39,212 nt of DNA from CAYZZA01 sp964482685 (lineage in GTDB: Bacteria > Bacillota > Bacilli > Lactobacillales > Carnobacteriaceae_A). Position numbers and translations under genes: made by a program. The notes under the pieces are model-generated. The model saw nothing but the letters and a program-made list of their open reading frames with translations, had not been told where the DNA came from and made no database searches. The stretch is taken from contig CAYZZA010000006.1 in assembly GCA_964482685.1 (NCBI GenBank), positions 1-39,212 of the forward strand, written 5' to 3'. Each line of letters opens with the position of its first letter. The stretch's first letter is position 1. Positions 1 to 6,485 of the stretch are shown here, one piece after another.

Positions 1-1433
1 CGCTTTTGTTGGACACCAAGCAGAATTTCTTTTTCATGGTCCCATTGGGCTTGCAGTGTGTTGGATTCCTCCGTCATCGTTTGCAGTTCTGCCCGTACGT
101 TGGCCAATCGTTCTTTGCTTTTTTCGTCTTTTTCTTGTTTTAGCGCTTGTTCTTCAATTTCTAACATCATTTTCCGACGCAACACTTGGTCGAGTTCAGT
201 TGGACGGGAATGTATTTCGACTCGAATCGTCGCACTTGCTTCATCCACCAAGTCGATGGCCTTATCAGGAAGAAATCGATCTGTCATGTAGCGGTTAGAT
301 AATTTAGCAGCTGCTACTAAGGCATTGTCTTGGATATTCACTCCATGATGAATTTCAAAACGCTCTTTTAAACCTCTTAAAATACTGATGGTTTCGTCTA
401 CACTTGGTTCTTTGACTAATACCTTTTGAAAACGACGTTCTAAAGCTTTGTCTTTTTCCATGTACAAGCGGTATTCATTTAACGTCGTTGCCCCAATACA
501 GTGAAGTTCCCCACGTGCAAGCATTGGTTTCAACATGTTGCCGGCGTCCATGCTTCCTTCTGTTTTTCCAGCCCCTACAATCATATGGATTTCATCGATA
601 AACAACAGAATCTCGCCTTGACTTTCTTTCACCTCATCCAAGACTGCTTTCATTCGTTCTTCAAATTCTCCTCGAAACTTCGTACCCGCCATCAAAGAAC
701 CCATGTCTAAAGAAACCAGTTGTTTGTTCTTTAAGTTTTCTGGAACATCATTTTTCAAAATCCGTTGTGCGAGTCCTTCTACAATAGCAGTCTTCCCAAC
801 TCCCGGTTCTCCAAGAAGGACGGGGTTGTTTTTGGTTTTTCTGGACAAAATACGAATGACATCTCGAATTTCATCGTCACGGCCAATCACTGGATCTTGG
901 TCGCCTTTTTTCGCAGCTTCTACTAAATCAATTCCGTACTTTTCTAACGCTTTGTATTGTTCTTCTTGATTAGGGGATTGCACTTTTTTTCCACCTCTCC
1001 ATTCTTCTATGCGTTTTTCTAATTTGTTTTTGGTGACACCTTGCTTGTTGATGTATGTGGTTACCCATTCATTTGGATAGTCCATAAGTGCCACGAGCAA
1101 CATATCCGCAGACAAATACGTGTCGCCACGCTCGTCTGCATAACTCCTCGCTTTTGTGAATATAGTGTACAAATTAGGAGCAAAAGAATCCCCATAAGAG
1201 ATTCCTTCTCCTTCAATCGTCGGGCTGCTTTTTATTTTTTCTGTTAAAGCATCTCGAAATTCATTCATCGGCATGCCAGCTTCTTCATACAAAGAAGCTG
1301 TGTAGGTTCCAGGTTGAGCAAAGATACTCCATAAATGTTCCACCTCTATCAATTGATGCTTGGACTCTATGGCTAGACTTTGGGCTTTTGAAAGTGATTC
1401 TGTTAAAAGCTCCGTCATATTAAGCGGGTCCAT
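1..1433 (-). CDS. clpB: ATP-dependent disaggregase ClpB, N-terminal part (3' end outside window)
   Basis: ClpB is a cytosolic Hsp100 ring chaperone that threads aggregated proteins through its pore and works with DnaK. About 477 codons are present. They show an N-terminal Clp repeat domain (about residues 1-145), then the first AAA+ module with Walker A GEPGVGKT at 208-215 and Walker B LLFIDE at 276-281. The start of the coiled-coil middle domain, rich in Glu, Lys and Gln, runs to the window edge. The middle domain is what separates ClpB from ClpC and ClpA. The second AAA+ module lies outside. The start is the ATG at 1433, preceded by AAAGGAGAG. The hydrolase gene ends 41 bases upstream, so the two are probably cotranscribed. 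I see no CtsR direct repeat or CIRCE element upstream, which is unusual for this gene. Confidence 0.96.
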   Translation of the reverse strand, partial: MDPLNMTELLTESLSKAQSLAIESKHQLIEVEHLWSIFAQPGTYTASLYEEAGMPMNEFRDALTEKIKSSPTIEGEGISYGDSFAPNLYTIFTKARSYADERGDTYLSADMLLVALMDYPNEWVTTYINKQGVTKNKLEKRIEEWRGGKKVQSPNQEEQYKALEKYGIDLVEAAKKGDQDPVIGRDDEIRDVIRILSRKTKNNPVLLGEPGVGKTAIVEGLAQRILKNDVPENLKNKQLVSLDMGSLMAGTKFRGEFEERMKAVLDEVKESQGEILLFIDEIHMIVGAGKTEGSMDAGNMLKPMLARGELHCIGATTLNEYRLYMEKDKALERRFQKVLVKEPSVDETISILRGLKERFEIHHGVNIQDNALVAAAKLSNRYMTDRFLPDKAIDLVDEASATIRVEIHSRPTELDQVLRRKMMLEIEEQALKQEKDEKSKERLANVRAELQTMTEESNTLQAQWDHEKEILLGVQQK

Positions 1434-1474
1434 CTCTTCTCTCCTTTCGTTTCTTTTATGTGGGTAGCCCCCTT

Positions 1475-2248
1475 TCATTTGTCTACAAAGTGGGTAGCAA
1501 AAAAGGTTGCTTGATTTTGGATTGCTGTGTACGGTACGTGGTGACTGCCGCCTTCAGTGACTTCAAAATACATGTGTGCGGAGGGGTTGTTTTTTTTAAA
1601 ACGTTCATAAAAGTCAAATATTGGCAAAAAAGGAACCACTTGATCGCCAGTAGCATGCCACATGTGTAGCGGACGTCCGTTTATTTTTTCAACATTATTT
1701 TTTAAAGAAATGGGTTCTAATTGCGTGTATAACGCGGCTAATTGTTCATCTGTAAAAAGCTTTAAGTTTTGGGTGATTTCTGCTACTGCTTTTGAATGCA
1801 ACAACCAATTTGTGAACCCAGCTGGATCCACGCTTCCCATTAAAATAGAAGCCGTTTCCACCCATGGGTAGGTAGCGAGAATAGCGGATGTAGTCATTCC
1901 ACCCATAGATAGACCGCCCACGCTTATTCTTACGTTTTCTTCATGTCTATTGAAGTGTTCTCTGAATAAAGGAAGTTCTTGGATACTCTTGAACACAATT
2001 GGCCAAAATTGTACAGCACCTTCCAATAGATTCATCTCTTGTCCACGCTCTCCGTGGTGCAGAGCATCTGGAAGAATTGCGCGTATGCCTTTTTTGGCTA
2101 ATTCATATCCATGAACCAAGACAGACTCTTTGCTACTTGTCCATCCATGGTAAAAGACTACAACTGGAAGATTTTCCAGTGTTCGCTCTTTTTCTACTAC
2201 TTCTAAATAAGGAATTCCATGTAGACTAGAATTGGTCACAGTTATCAT
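1475..2248 (-). CDS. alpha/beta-hydrolase (esterase / prolyl-oligopeptidase-like family)
   Basis: This is a 257-residue cytosolic serine hydrolase resembling the YitV/YjfP type of small esterases; the substrate is unknown. The nucleophile elbow GLSMGG puts the catalytic serine at residue 114. HGW at 35-37 would form the oxyanion hole, D202 (in HATGDQVVPF) is the likely acid and H236 or H237 (in GGSHHVP) the base, so the triad looks complete. There is no signal peptide. Two in-frame ATGs lie six bases apart. AGGAGG (2255-2260) directly abuts the first, at 2254, and stands six bases from the second, at 2248, so I chose 2248. The gene is divergent from the HAD phosphatase and lies just upstream of clpB, probably in one transcript. 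Confidence 0.85.
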   Translation of the reverse strand: MITVTNSSLHGIPYLEVVEKERTLENLPVVVFYHGWTSSKESVLVHGYELAKKGIRAILPDALHHGERGQEMNLLEGAVQFWPIVFKSIQELPLFREHFNRHEENVRISVGGLSMGGMTTSAILATYPWVETASILMGSVDPAGFTNWLLHSKAVAEITQNLKLFTDEQLAALYTQLEPISLKNNVEKINGRPLHMWHATGDQVVPFLPIFDFYERFKKNNPSAHMYFEVTEGGSHHVPYTAIQNQATFFATHFVDK

Positions 2249-2317
2249 GTGCATCCTCCTTTCTTCCTGATATATCTATTTATTTGTGCTAAGCTAGAGA
2301 ATATAGACAGTGCCACC

Positions 2318-2347
2318 ATTTTATCATAGACCTTTAAAATGATACAA
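2318..2347 (-). promoter_or_regulatory. candidate promoter for hydrolase-clpB
   Basis: On the minus strand TTGTAT (2342-2347) and TAAAAT (2318-2323) are 18 bases apart, and TGA directly before TAAAAT makes an extended -10. It lies about 70 bases upstream of the hydrolase start. The -35 match is partial. Confidence 0.45.
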
Positions 2348-2378
2348 GAATAGCACTTTAACAGAGAGGGGAAACACT

Positions 2379-3191
2379 TTGGAAAGAAAATTGATTGCAC
2401 TTGATTTAGATGGCACAACTTTAAACGATCATTCCGTCCTTACCAAAAGAACTGAGCAAACATTGCGGACTTTAAGGGACAAAGGACATATTATTTCAAT
2501 CGCCACCGGACGACCTTTTAGAAACAGCAAAGTGTATTACCAACAACTACAAATGAATACACCTATTGTAAACTTTAACGGAGCGCTGTGTCACAATCCT
2601 CAAAAAAATCGCTGGGAAAAAGAATACCATAAAACACTTACACGCGAATTGGCCTTAGATATTGGTCAAATGAGTAGCGAAGAAGGCATTCTTCAAATCG
2701 CTGCTGAAACCAAAGATGGCGTCTACATTACTGGACCTTATGTGCCCTATGGCGACTTTTTTCCCAATGGACAAAAAGATACCGCGGCGTTAACTGCCCA
2801 AAATTTACGTGTAGATCCGACATCTGTTTCCATTTTTACCTCTTCCAAAGATATCCAACCGGTAATTGAGGCAAAGATCATAGCTAAATATGGAAATAGT
2901 GTAGAAGTGAGAACGTGGGGAGGCCATACACCTTGCTTGGAAGTAGTCGCAACAGGTGTTCAAAAAGCGATCGGGATTGAACAAATTTCACAATACTATG
3001 GCATCTCTAGGCAAAACATCTTAGCTTTTGGAGATGAAGACAATGATTATGAAATGATCCAGTACGCAGGTCACGGAGTCGCCATGTCAAATGGAATTGA
3101 TTCTTTGAAAAAAATTGCAGATGACATGACTTTTAAAACAAATCAACAAGATGGCTTAGCAGATTATCTTGAAACGTATTTTAAATTATAA
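2379..3191 (+). CDS. Cof-type HAD-IIB family phosphatase
   Basis: This is a 270-residue cytosolic hydrolase of the haloacid dehalogenase superfamily, subclass IIB (Cof/YkrA-like). These enzymes dephosphorylate sugar phosphates, flavin or pyridoxal phosphates; the substrate here cannot be told. All four HAD motifs are visible: motif I LDLDGT with the Asp pair D9/D11, motif II SIATGR at 40-45, motif III Lys at about K196, and motif IV GDEDND at 218-223. A C2-type cap lies between motifs II and III. The start is a TTG at 2379, set by GAGAGGGG about seven bases upstream; no ATG nearby fits the reading frame better. It is the only plus-strand gene in the left part of the window, is transcribed alone, and ends before a bidirectional terminator. 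Confidence 0.9.
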   Translation: MERKLIALDLDGTTLNDHSVLTKRTEQTLRTLRDKGHIISIATGRPFRNSKVYYQQLQMNTPIVNFNGALCHNPQKNRWEKEYHKTLTRELALDIGQMSSEEGILQIAAETKDGVYITGPYVPYGDFFPNGQKDTAALTAQNLRVDPTSVSIFTSSKDIQPVIEAKIIAKYGNSVEVRTWGGHTPCLEVVATGVQKAIGIEQISQYYGISRQNILAFGDEDNDYEMIQYAGHGVAMSNGIDSLKKIADDMTFKTNQQDGLADYLETYFKL

Positions 3192-3303
3192 AAAACTTTT
3201 TCAAATCGAAGGCAGGCATATAAGAAGGGAGGCTTCTTTCAAATGAAGCATTCGCTCCTTTTAACCTTTAAGTCTTCTCTGTATAGAAATCTTTTTTGCG
3301 CAT

Positions 3304-3349
3304 AAAAAACCTCTTCCAAGCTTTTTAAATGGCTTAGAAGAGGTTTTTT
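3304..3349. terminator. bidirectional intrinsic terminator
   Basis: An 18-bp stem with one mismatch (AAAAAACCTCTTCCAAGC at 3304-3321 against 3332-3349) closes a 10-base loop. A-tracts and T-tracts flank both sides, so it can stop transcription from the HAD gene (+) and from the 157-residue protein gene (-), which converge here. Confidence 0.85.
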
Positions 3350-3411
3350 AATTTCATACTTGAGGCATGTCTTTGTACATCATTTTTTAGGTGTCTACTT
3401 TAGTAGATATG

Positions 3412-3885
3412 TTATTTTTTATCTGTAGCAGGTGCTTGATCTGGGGCATTGGTGTTTTCTCCCACTACTTTTTCAATTTCCGGAAGCAAAGTTTTTGCAA
3501 TGTTTCCACCCATCACCATCATCTCATAAACAGGTTGTACGTCTTCGGTTGTACGTGCAAGCAGACGCATGTAAATCTCCCCATCTCCAGCTAAACAGAA
3601 ACGGTAATAACCGGATTTCATTTCATTTAACTCATTCAATAATTCCAAAACTTCCACTTTTTTATCGAAGTCACGCACATAAGCCAATCGGTGGTAGACA
3701 ACTTGATAGTCAATCGTCTTGGTGTTTTGCTTATTGTCAAACACAACTCCAAAAGGGAGGCTTAAGTTTTTTCTAATTCTAAATGCTCCGTTAAACAATA
3801 GTTGACCGTTTTGAATTTCACGTTTGGATAACGGCATTTCTCTTTCTTTTATAAACGCTTCAAAATTCTCAATAATTTTTTCCAT
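3412..3885 (-). CDS. conserved hypothetical protein, 157 residues, possibly YbjN-like
   Basis: I do not recognise this gene with certainty. It encodes a 157-residue soluble protein without signal peptide or membrane segment. The body is mixed alpha/beta: a charged N-terminal helix (MEKIIENFEAFIKERE), a beta-rich middle and a helical region (VEVLELLNELNEMKSGYYRF). It ends in a low-complexity tail of about 15 residues rich in Asn, Pro, Ala and Lys. The two helices around a beta sheet recall the YbjN/type III secretion-chaperone-like fold, but this is only an impression. The start at 3885 has a GGGG-type ribosome site and a TATAAT promoter lies upstream. It is monocistronic, between the rplS terminator and the shared terminator at 3304-3349. 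It is probably a real gene of unknown function. Confidence 0.75.
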   Translation of the reverse strand: MEKIIENFEAFIKEREMPLSKREIQNGQLLFNGAFRIRKNLSLPFGVVFDNKQNTKTIDYQVVYHRLAYVRDFDKKVEVLELLNELNEMKSGYYRFCLAGDGEIYMRLLARTTEDVQPVYEMMVMGGNIAKTLLPEIEKVVGENTNAPDQAPATDKK

Positions 3886-3922
3886 CTTTATTCCCCATTT
3901 CCTTTTTTTACATTCCTTTTAC

Positions 3923-3951
3923 ATTATATAGGAAGATGTACAAAAAAGAAA
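3923..3951 (-). promoter_or_regulatory. promoter for the 157-residue protein gene
   Basis: On the minus strand there is a perfect TATAAT (3923-3928) with a weak TTTCTT (3946-3951) 17 bases upstream. It lies about 40 bases before the start codon and right after the rplS terminator. Confidence 0.55.
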
Positions 3952-3964
3952 ATAATCCTCTAAG

Positions 3965-4016
3965 AAAATAAAAAAGCATGACCATTTGAACCCATACGGA
4001 TTCTTTGATCATGCTT
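3965..4016 (-). terminator. intrinsic terminator after rplS
   Basis: Stem AAGCATGA/TCATGCTT (4009-4016 with 3974-3981) is extended by an inner GAATCC/GGGTTC pairing. On the minus strand it is followed by TTTTTTATTTTC. It starts 17 bases after the rplS stop codon. Confidence 0.8.
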
Positions 4017-4032
4017 GTCTGGTTTAAATGTA

Positions 4033-4383
4033 TTAGTTGCGAACGCGTTCTTGAATACGTGCAGCTTTTCCACGTAAGTTGCGTAGGTAGTACAATTTTG
4101 CACGACGCACACGACCTTGACGAAGAATATCAATTTGTGCAACACGTGGGGAATGTAGTGGGAAAGTACGTTCCACTCCAACACCATTTGAAATTTTGCG
4201 AACTGTATACGTTTCGCTAATTCCAGCTCCACGACGTTTGATTACAACACCTTCAAACATCTGGATACGTTCTCTTGTTCCTTCAACAATACGGGCGTGA
4301 ACACGAACAGTGTCCCCAGCACGAAAGTCAGGTAAGTCAGAACGCAATTGCTCTTTTCCAATTGAATCTAATAATGAGCTCAT
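4033..4383 (-). CDS. rplS: 50S ribosomal protein L19
   Basis: L19 sits at the interface of the large and small ribosomal subunits. The protein is 116 residues, the usual length, with the family core KEQLRSDLPDFRAGDTVRVH, the block IQMFEGVVIKRRG, and the basic end YYLRNLRGKAARIQERVRN. The reading frame continues seven codons upstream (MIGRSKK). I chose the ATG at 4383 because GGAAGGAG lies seven bases before it and the longer start would swallow that ribosome site. The gene follows trmD in the same direction but has its own strong promoter and a structured leader, so its high expression is set apart from that of trmD and rimM. Confidence 0.97.
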   Translation of the reverse strand: MSSLLDSIGKEQLRSDLPDFRAGDTVRVHARIVEGTRERIQMFEGVVIKRRGAGISETYTVRKISNGVGVERTFPLHSPRVAQIDILRQGRVRRAKLYYLRNLRGKAARIQERVRN

Positions 4384-4390
4384 TTTTTTA

Positions 4391-4460
4391 CTCCTTCCGA
4401 TCAATATTCTTGCCTCTCTGAGCAGCGGAATATTGTTGATTGAACGATTTTTTCGTTCAC
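4391..4460 (-). promoter_or_regulatory. structured rplS leader, consistent with the L19 leader RNA
   Basis: Between the promoter and the ribosome binding site of rplS the minus strand folds into two hairpins. The first is TGAACG/CGTTCA (4454-4459 with 4441-4446). The second has a perfect 8-bp stem CAATATTC/GAATATTG (4428-4435 with 4402-4409) and ends next to GGAAGGAG. A cis-acting L19 leader thought to mediate autoregulation is known from Firmicutes. The position and two-hairpin form fit, but I did not run a covariance model. Confidence 0.6.
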
Positions 4461-4466
4461 TTAACC

Positions 4467-4495
4467 ACTATACCACATGGGTAAATCTGTGTAAA
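4467..4495 (-). promoter_or_regulatory. rplS promoter
   Basis: On the minus strand TTTACA (4490-4495) and TATAGT (4467-4472) are exactly 17 bases apart, with TGG before the -10 forming an extended -10. It begins just after the trmD stop codon, about 85 bases upstream of the rplS start. Confidence 0.8.
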
Positions 4496-4503
4496 GACGT
4501 TTT

Positions 4504-5238
4504 TTATTTAGAGGTCGATTCTTCTGCCAACCAACGAATTTCTCGATCCGACAGATTCTCAAAGTCAATCATGTCTGGACGTCGGGAGACTGTTCTTAAA
4601 AAGGATTGTTTGTCTCGCCAATCTGCTATTTTTTGGTGGTCTCCACTAAGCAGTACTTCAGGTACATCCATTCCTCTAAATGAAGGAGGTCTTGTGTAAT
4701 GAGGATGTTCCAAGAAGCCGTTGGAATGTGAATCTTCTTGAGCAGATGATTGGTTTCCTAAGACCCCTGGCAGTAAGCGTATGGTTGCGTCCATAATGAC
4801 CATTGCTGCCAACTCTCCACCTGTTAAGACATAATCCCCAAGAGACACCTCATCCGTTGCTAGAGAACGAATTCGCTCGTCATAGCCTTCATAGTGACCA
4901 CAAATAAAAACAAGGTGTTCTTCAGTTGAAAACTCTTGGGCCATACTTTGTGTGAATGGTTTTCCAGCCGGATCGACCAATACAATTCGTTTTTTGGACA
5001 AGGGAGCCTGTCTTTCAATTTCATCTATTGCATCAAAAATCGGTTCAGGTTTTAACAACATCCCCGCTCCACCCCCATATGGTGTATCGTCCACATGGGA
5101 GTGTTTTCCGGTGCCATACTGCCTAAAATTACACATAGAAATAGAAACGGCCCCTTTTTCTTGTGCACGTTTTAAAATCGAATGAGAGAGGGGACCTTCA
5201 AACATTTCTGGAAAGAGAGTCAAAACATCAATCTTCAT
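4504..5238 (-). CDS. trmD: tRNA (guanine-N1)-methyltransferase TrmD
   Basis: TrmD methylates G37 of tRNAs using S-adenosylmethionine and so prevents +1 frameshifting. The 244-residue protein has the family start MKIDVLTLFPEMFEGPL and the SPOUT trefoil-knot elements: FICGHYEGYDER, then LGDYVLTGGELA, then the block around LLPGVLGNQSSAQEDSH. The C-terminal domain binds the tRNA anticodon stem. The ATG overlaps the rimM stop codon by four bases (ATGA) and the ribosome site is poor, so translation is probably coupled to rimM. The gene ends right at the rplS promoter. Length and motifs are complete. Confidence 0.97.
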   Translation of the reverse strand: MKIDVLTLFPEMFEGPLSHSILKRAQEKGAVSISMCNFRQYGTGKHSHVDDTPYGGGAGMLLKPEPIFDAIDEIERQAPLSKKRIVLVDPAGKPFTQSMAQEFSTEEHLVFICGHYEGYDERIRSLATDEVSLGDYVLTGGELAAMVIMDATIRLLPGVLGNQSSAQEDSHSNGFLEHPHYTRPPSFRGMDVPEVLLSGDHQKIADWRDKQSFLRTVSRRPDMIDFENLSDREIRWLAEESTSK

Positions 5239-5750
5239 GCATCATCCAGCCCTTCCAATACATGAACACGCACAAATCCACCTTCAATGTCTACTTCTAA
5301 AATAACCTCATCAATATAGGGGAGTAGCAAATCTTTTTTCTTTTCTCGTTCGACCACCCACACATCATTGGCGCCTGGAGATAAAATTTCTTTGACGTGT
5401 CCAAGCAAGTTTTCTTGTTCGTCAATCACTTTTAAACCTATGACTTCATGGTAATAAAATTCATCTTCTGGAAGTTCTTCCATAGCCTCTGCACTGACTT
5501 TTACAATCGAGCCCACCATGGGTTCTGCTGTGTTGATTGAATCGTATTCTTCAAAAAGAACCAAATCAAAACTTTTATGTTTGCGGTGTGTTTTTACTGT
5601 CACAGGAACCGGAGCTTTGCCCTCTTTGACCAAAAAAAGCGAGGCTCCTGGCGCAAAACGTTCGTTTGGAAAATCCGTAATAGAAAGTACTCTGACTTCC
5701 CCTTTTATTCCATGTGTGTTTACAATTGTACCGACATCAAACAATTCCAT
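5235..5750 (-). CDS. rimM: ribosome maturation factor RimM
   Basis: RimM binds S19 and helps assemble the head of the 30S subunit. The 171-residue protein shows the N-terminal RimM barrel (VGTIVNTHGIKGEVRV at about residues 6-21) and a C-terminal PRC-barrel domain with YYHEVIGLKV and GANDVWVVE. The ribosome site AAAGGAG lies upstream of the ATG at 5750. It overlaps trmD by four bases. An intrinsic terminator lies only about 26 bases upstream of its start, with no room for a separate promoter, so rimM-trmD is probably expressed by read-through from rpsP-khpA. Confidence 0.96.
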   Translation of the reverse strand: MELFDVGTIVNTHGIKGEVRVLSITDFPNERFAPGASLFLVKEGKAPVPVTVKTHRKHKSFDLVLFEEYDSINTAEPMVGSIVKVSAEAMEELPEDEFYYHEVIGLKVIDEQENLLGHVKEILSPGANDVWVVEREKKKDLLLPYIDEVILEVDIEGGFVRVHVLEGLDDA

Positions 5751-5776
5751 GCAAACACTCCTTTCATCTTTTAAGT

Positions 5777-5813
5777 AAATAAAAAAGGGTTGGGACTCTA
5801 GCGTCTCAACCCT
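5777..5813 (-). terminator. intrinsic terminator or attenuator between khpA and rimM
   Basis: A 10-bp stem with one G-U pair (GGGTTGAGAC/GTCCCAACCC on the minus strand; 5803-5812 with 5787-5796) is followed by TTTTTTATTT. A further 8-bp hairpin (5842-5862) sits immediately after the khpA stop codon. Confidence 0.85.
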
Positions 5814-5864
5814 CCTTTCTCATTTTCATGAATGCTTGGTTTAGCTGTGGGTAACACAACTAGT

Positions 5865-6110
5865 TTAATCAGCATCTTGTATTGTCAATCGAATTCGTTT
5901 CGGTCCAGGAACCCGTACACTATACACAATTGTTCGAATTGCTTTTGCAATACGTCCTTTTCGCCCAATAATTCGACCAATATCTTCAGGATGAACTGAA
6001 AGCAAATATTCATAAAAATCAGGTGTTTCATTCATCTCCAAACGAATCTCGTCTGGATAATTGATCAACGGACCGACAATATCAGTGATAAAATGTGTCA
6101 TATCAGTCAT
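5865..6110 (-). CDS. khpA: KH-domain RNA-binding protein KhpA
   Basis: KhpA is a small RNA chaperone-like protein. In other Firmicutes it pairs with KhpB (Jag) and affects cell elongation and division. The 81-residue protein is essentially one KH domain with the canonical GxxG loop in IIGRKGRIAKAIRT (about residues 47-60). The start at 6110 has GGGAG six bases upstream; a second ATG three codons in is less well placed. It follows rpsP by 15 bases and shares its promoter, the conserved Firmicutes arrangement. Confidence 0.93.
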   Translation of the reverse strand: MTDMTHFITDIVGPLINYPDEIRLEMNETPDFYEYLLSVHPEDIGRIIGRKGRIAKAIRTIVYSVRVPGPKRIRLTIQDAD

Positions 6111-6125
6111 AATTGTCTCCCTTTG

Positions 6126-6398
6126 TTACTTGCTTAATTTAGATTCGTGATACTTCTGCATGATTCCTTCTTTTGAAAGAAGAGTACGTACTGTATCAGA
6201 AGGTTTCGCACCGTTGCTCAACCATTTTAAGACTAATTCTTCATCAAGTTTAACTTGGTTTTCTTTTGCAACTGGATCGTATGTTCCAACTGTTTCAATT
6301 TGACGTCCTTTACCTGGTGCACGGGAGTCAGCGACAACCACACGGTAGAAAGGGTTCTGTTTTGAACCAAAACGTTTCAAGCGAATTTTTACTGCCAT
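6126..6398 (-). CDS. rpsP: 30S ribosomal protein S16
   Basis: S16 is an early-binding 30S assembly protein. The 90-residue product begins with the highly conserved MAVKIRLKRFGSKQNPFYRV and continues with VADSRAPGKGRQIETVGTYD. Both blocks are hallmarks of the family and the length is typical. GGAGGTG precedes the ATG by about eight bases. A good extended -10 promoter lies about 40 bases upstream, between this gene and ffh, so rpsP-khpA, and by read-through rimM-trmD, form a unit separate from ffh. Confidence 0.97.
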   Translation of the reverse strand: MAVKIRLKRFGSKQNPFYRVVVADSRAPGKGRQIETVGTYDPVAKENQVKLDEELVLKWLSNGAKPSDTVRTLLSKEGIMQKYHESKLSK

Positions 6399-6437
6399 AT
6401 TTGTTACACCTCCATTGCTTCATTCTCAACAAATAAT

Positions 6438-6466
6438 AGTTTAACAGGTTCTATACGAGATGTAAA
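6438..6466 (-). promoter_or_regulatory. rpsP promoter
   Basis: On the minus strand TTTACA (6461-6466) and TAAACT (6438-6443) are 17 bases apart, with TGT directly before the -10 (extended -10). A 7-bp hairpin TGTAAAG/CTTTACA overlaps the -35. Confidence 0.7.
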
Positions 6467-6485
6467 GTGTTTTTTCTTTACAGAC

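Noticed and set aside
2286..2292. TTAGCAC on the minus strand, resembling half of a CIRCE element
   Set aside because: The matching GAGTGCTAA half is absent at the required 9-base spacing, so it is a chance 7-mer.
3244..3306. A 20-codon plus-strand frame (MKHSLLLTFKSSLYRNLFCA) downstream of the HAD gene, with GGGAGG about 12 bases before it
   Set aside because: The spacing is long, there is no promoter, it lies in a hairpin-rich 3' region, and nothing marks it as conserved. It is more likely part of the 3' untranslated region.
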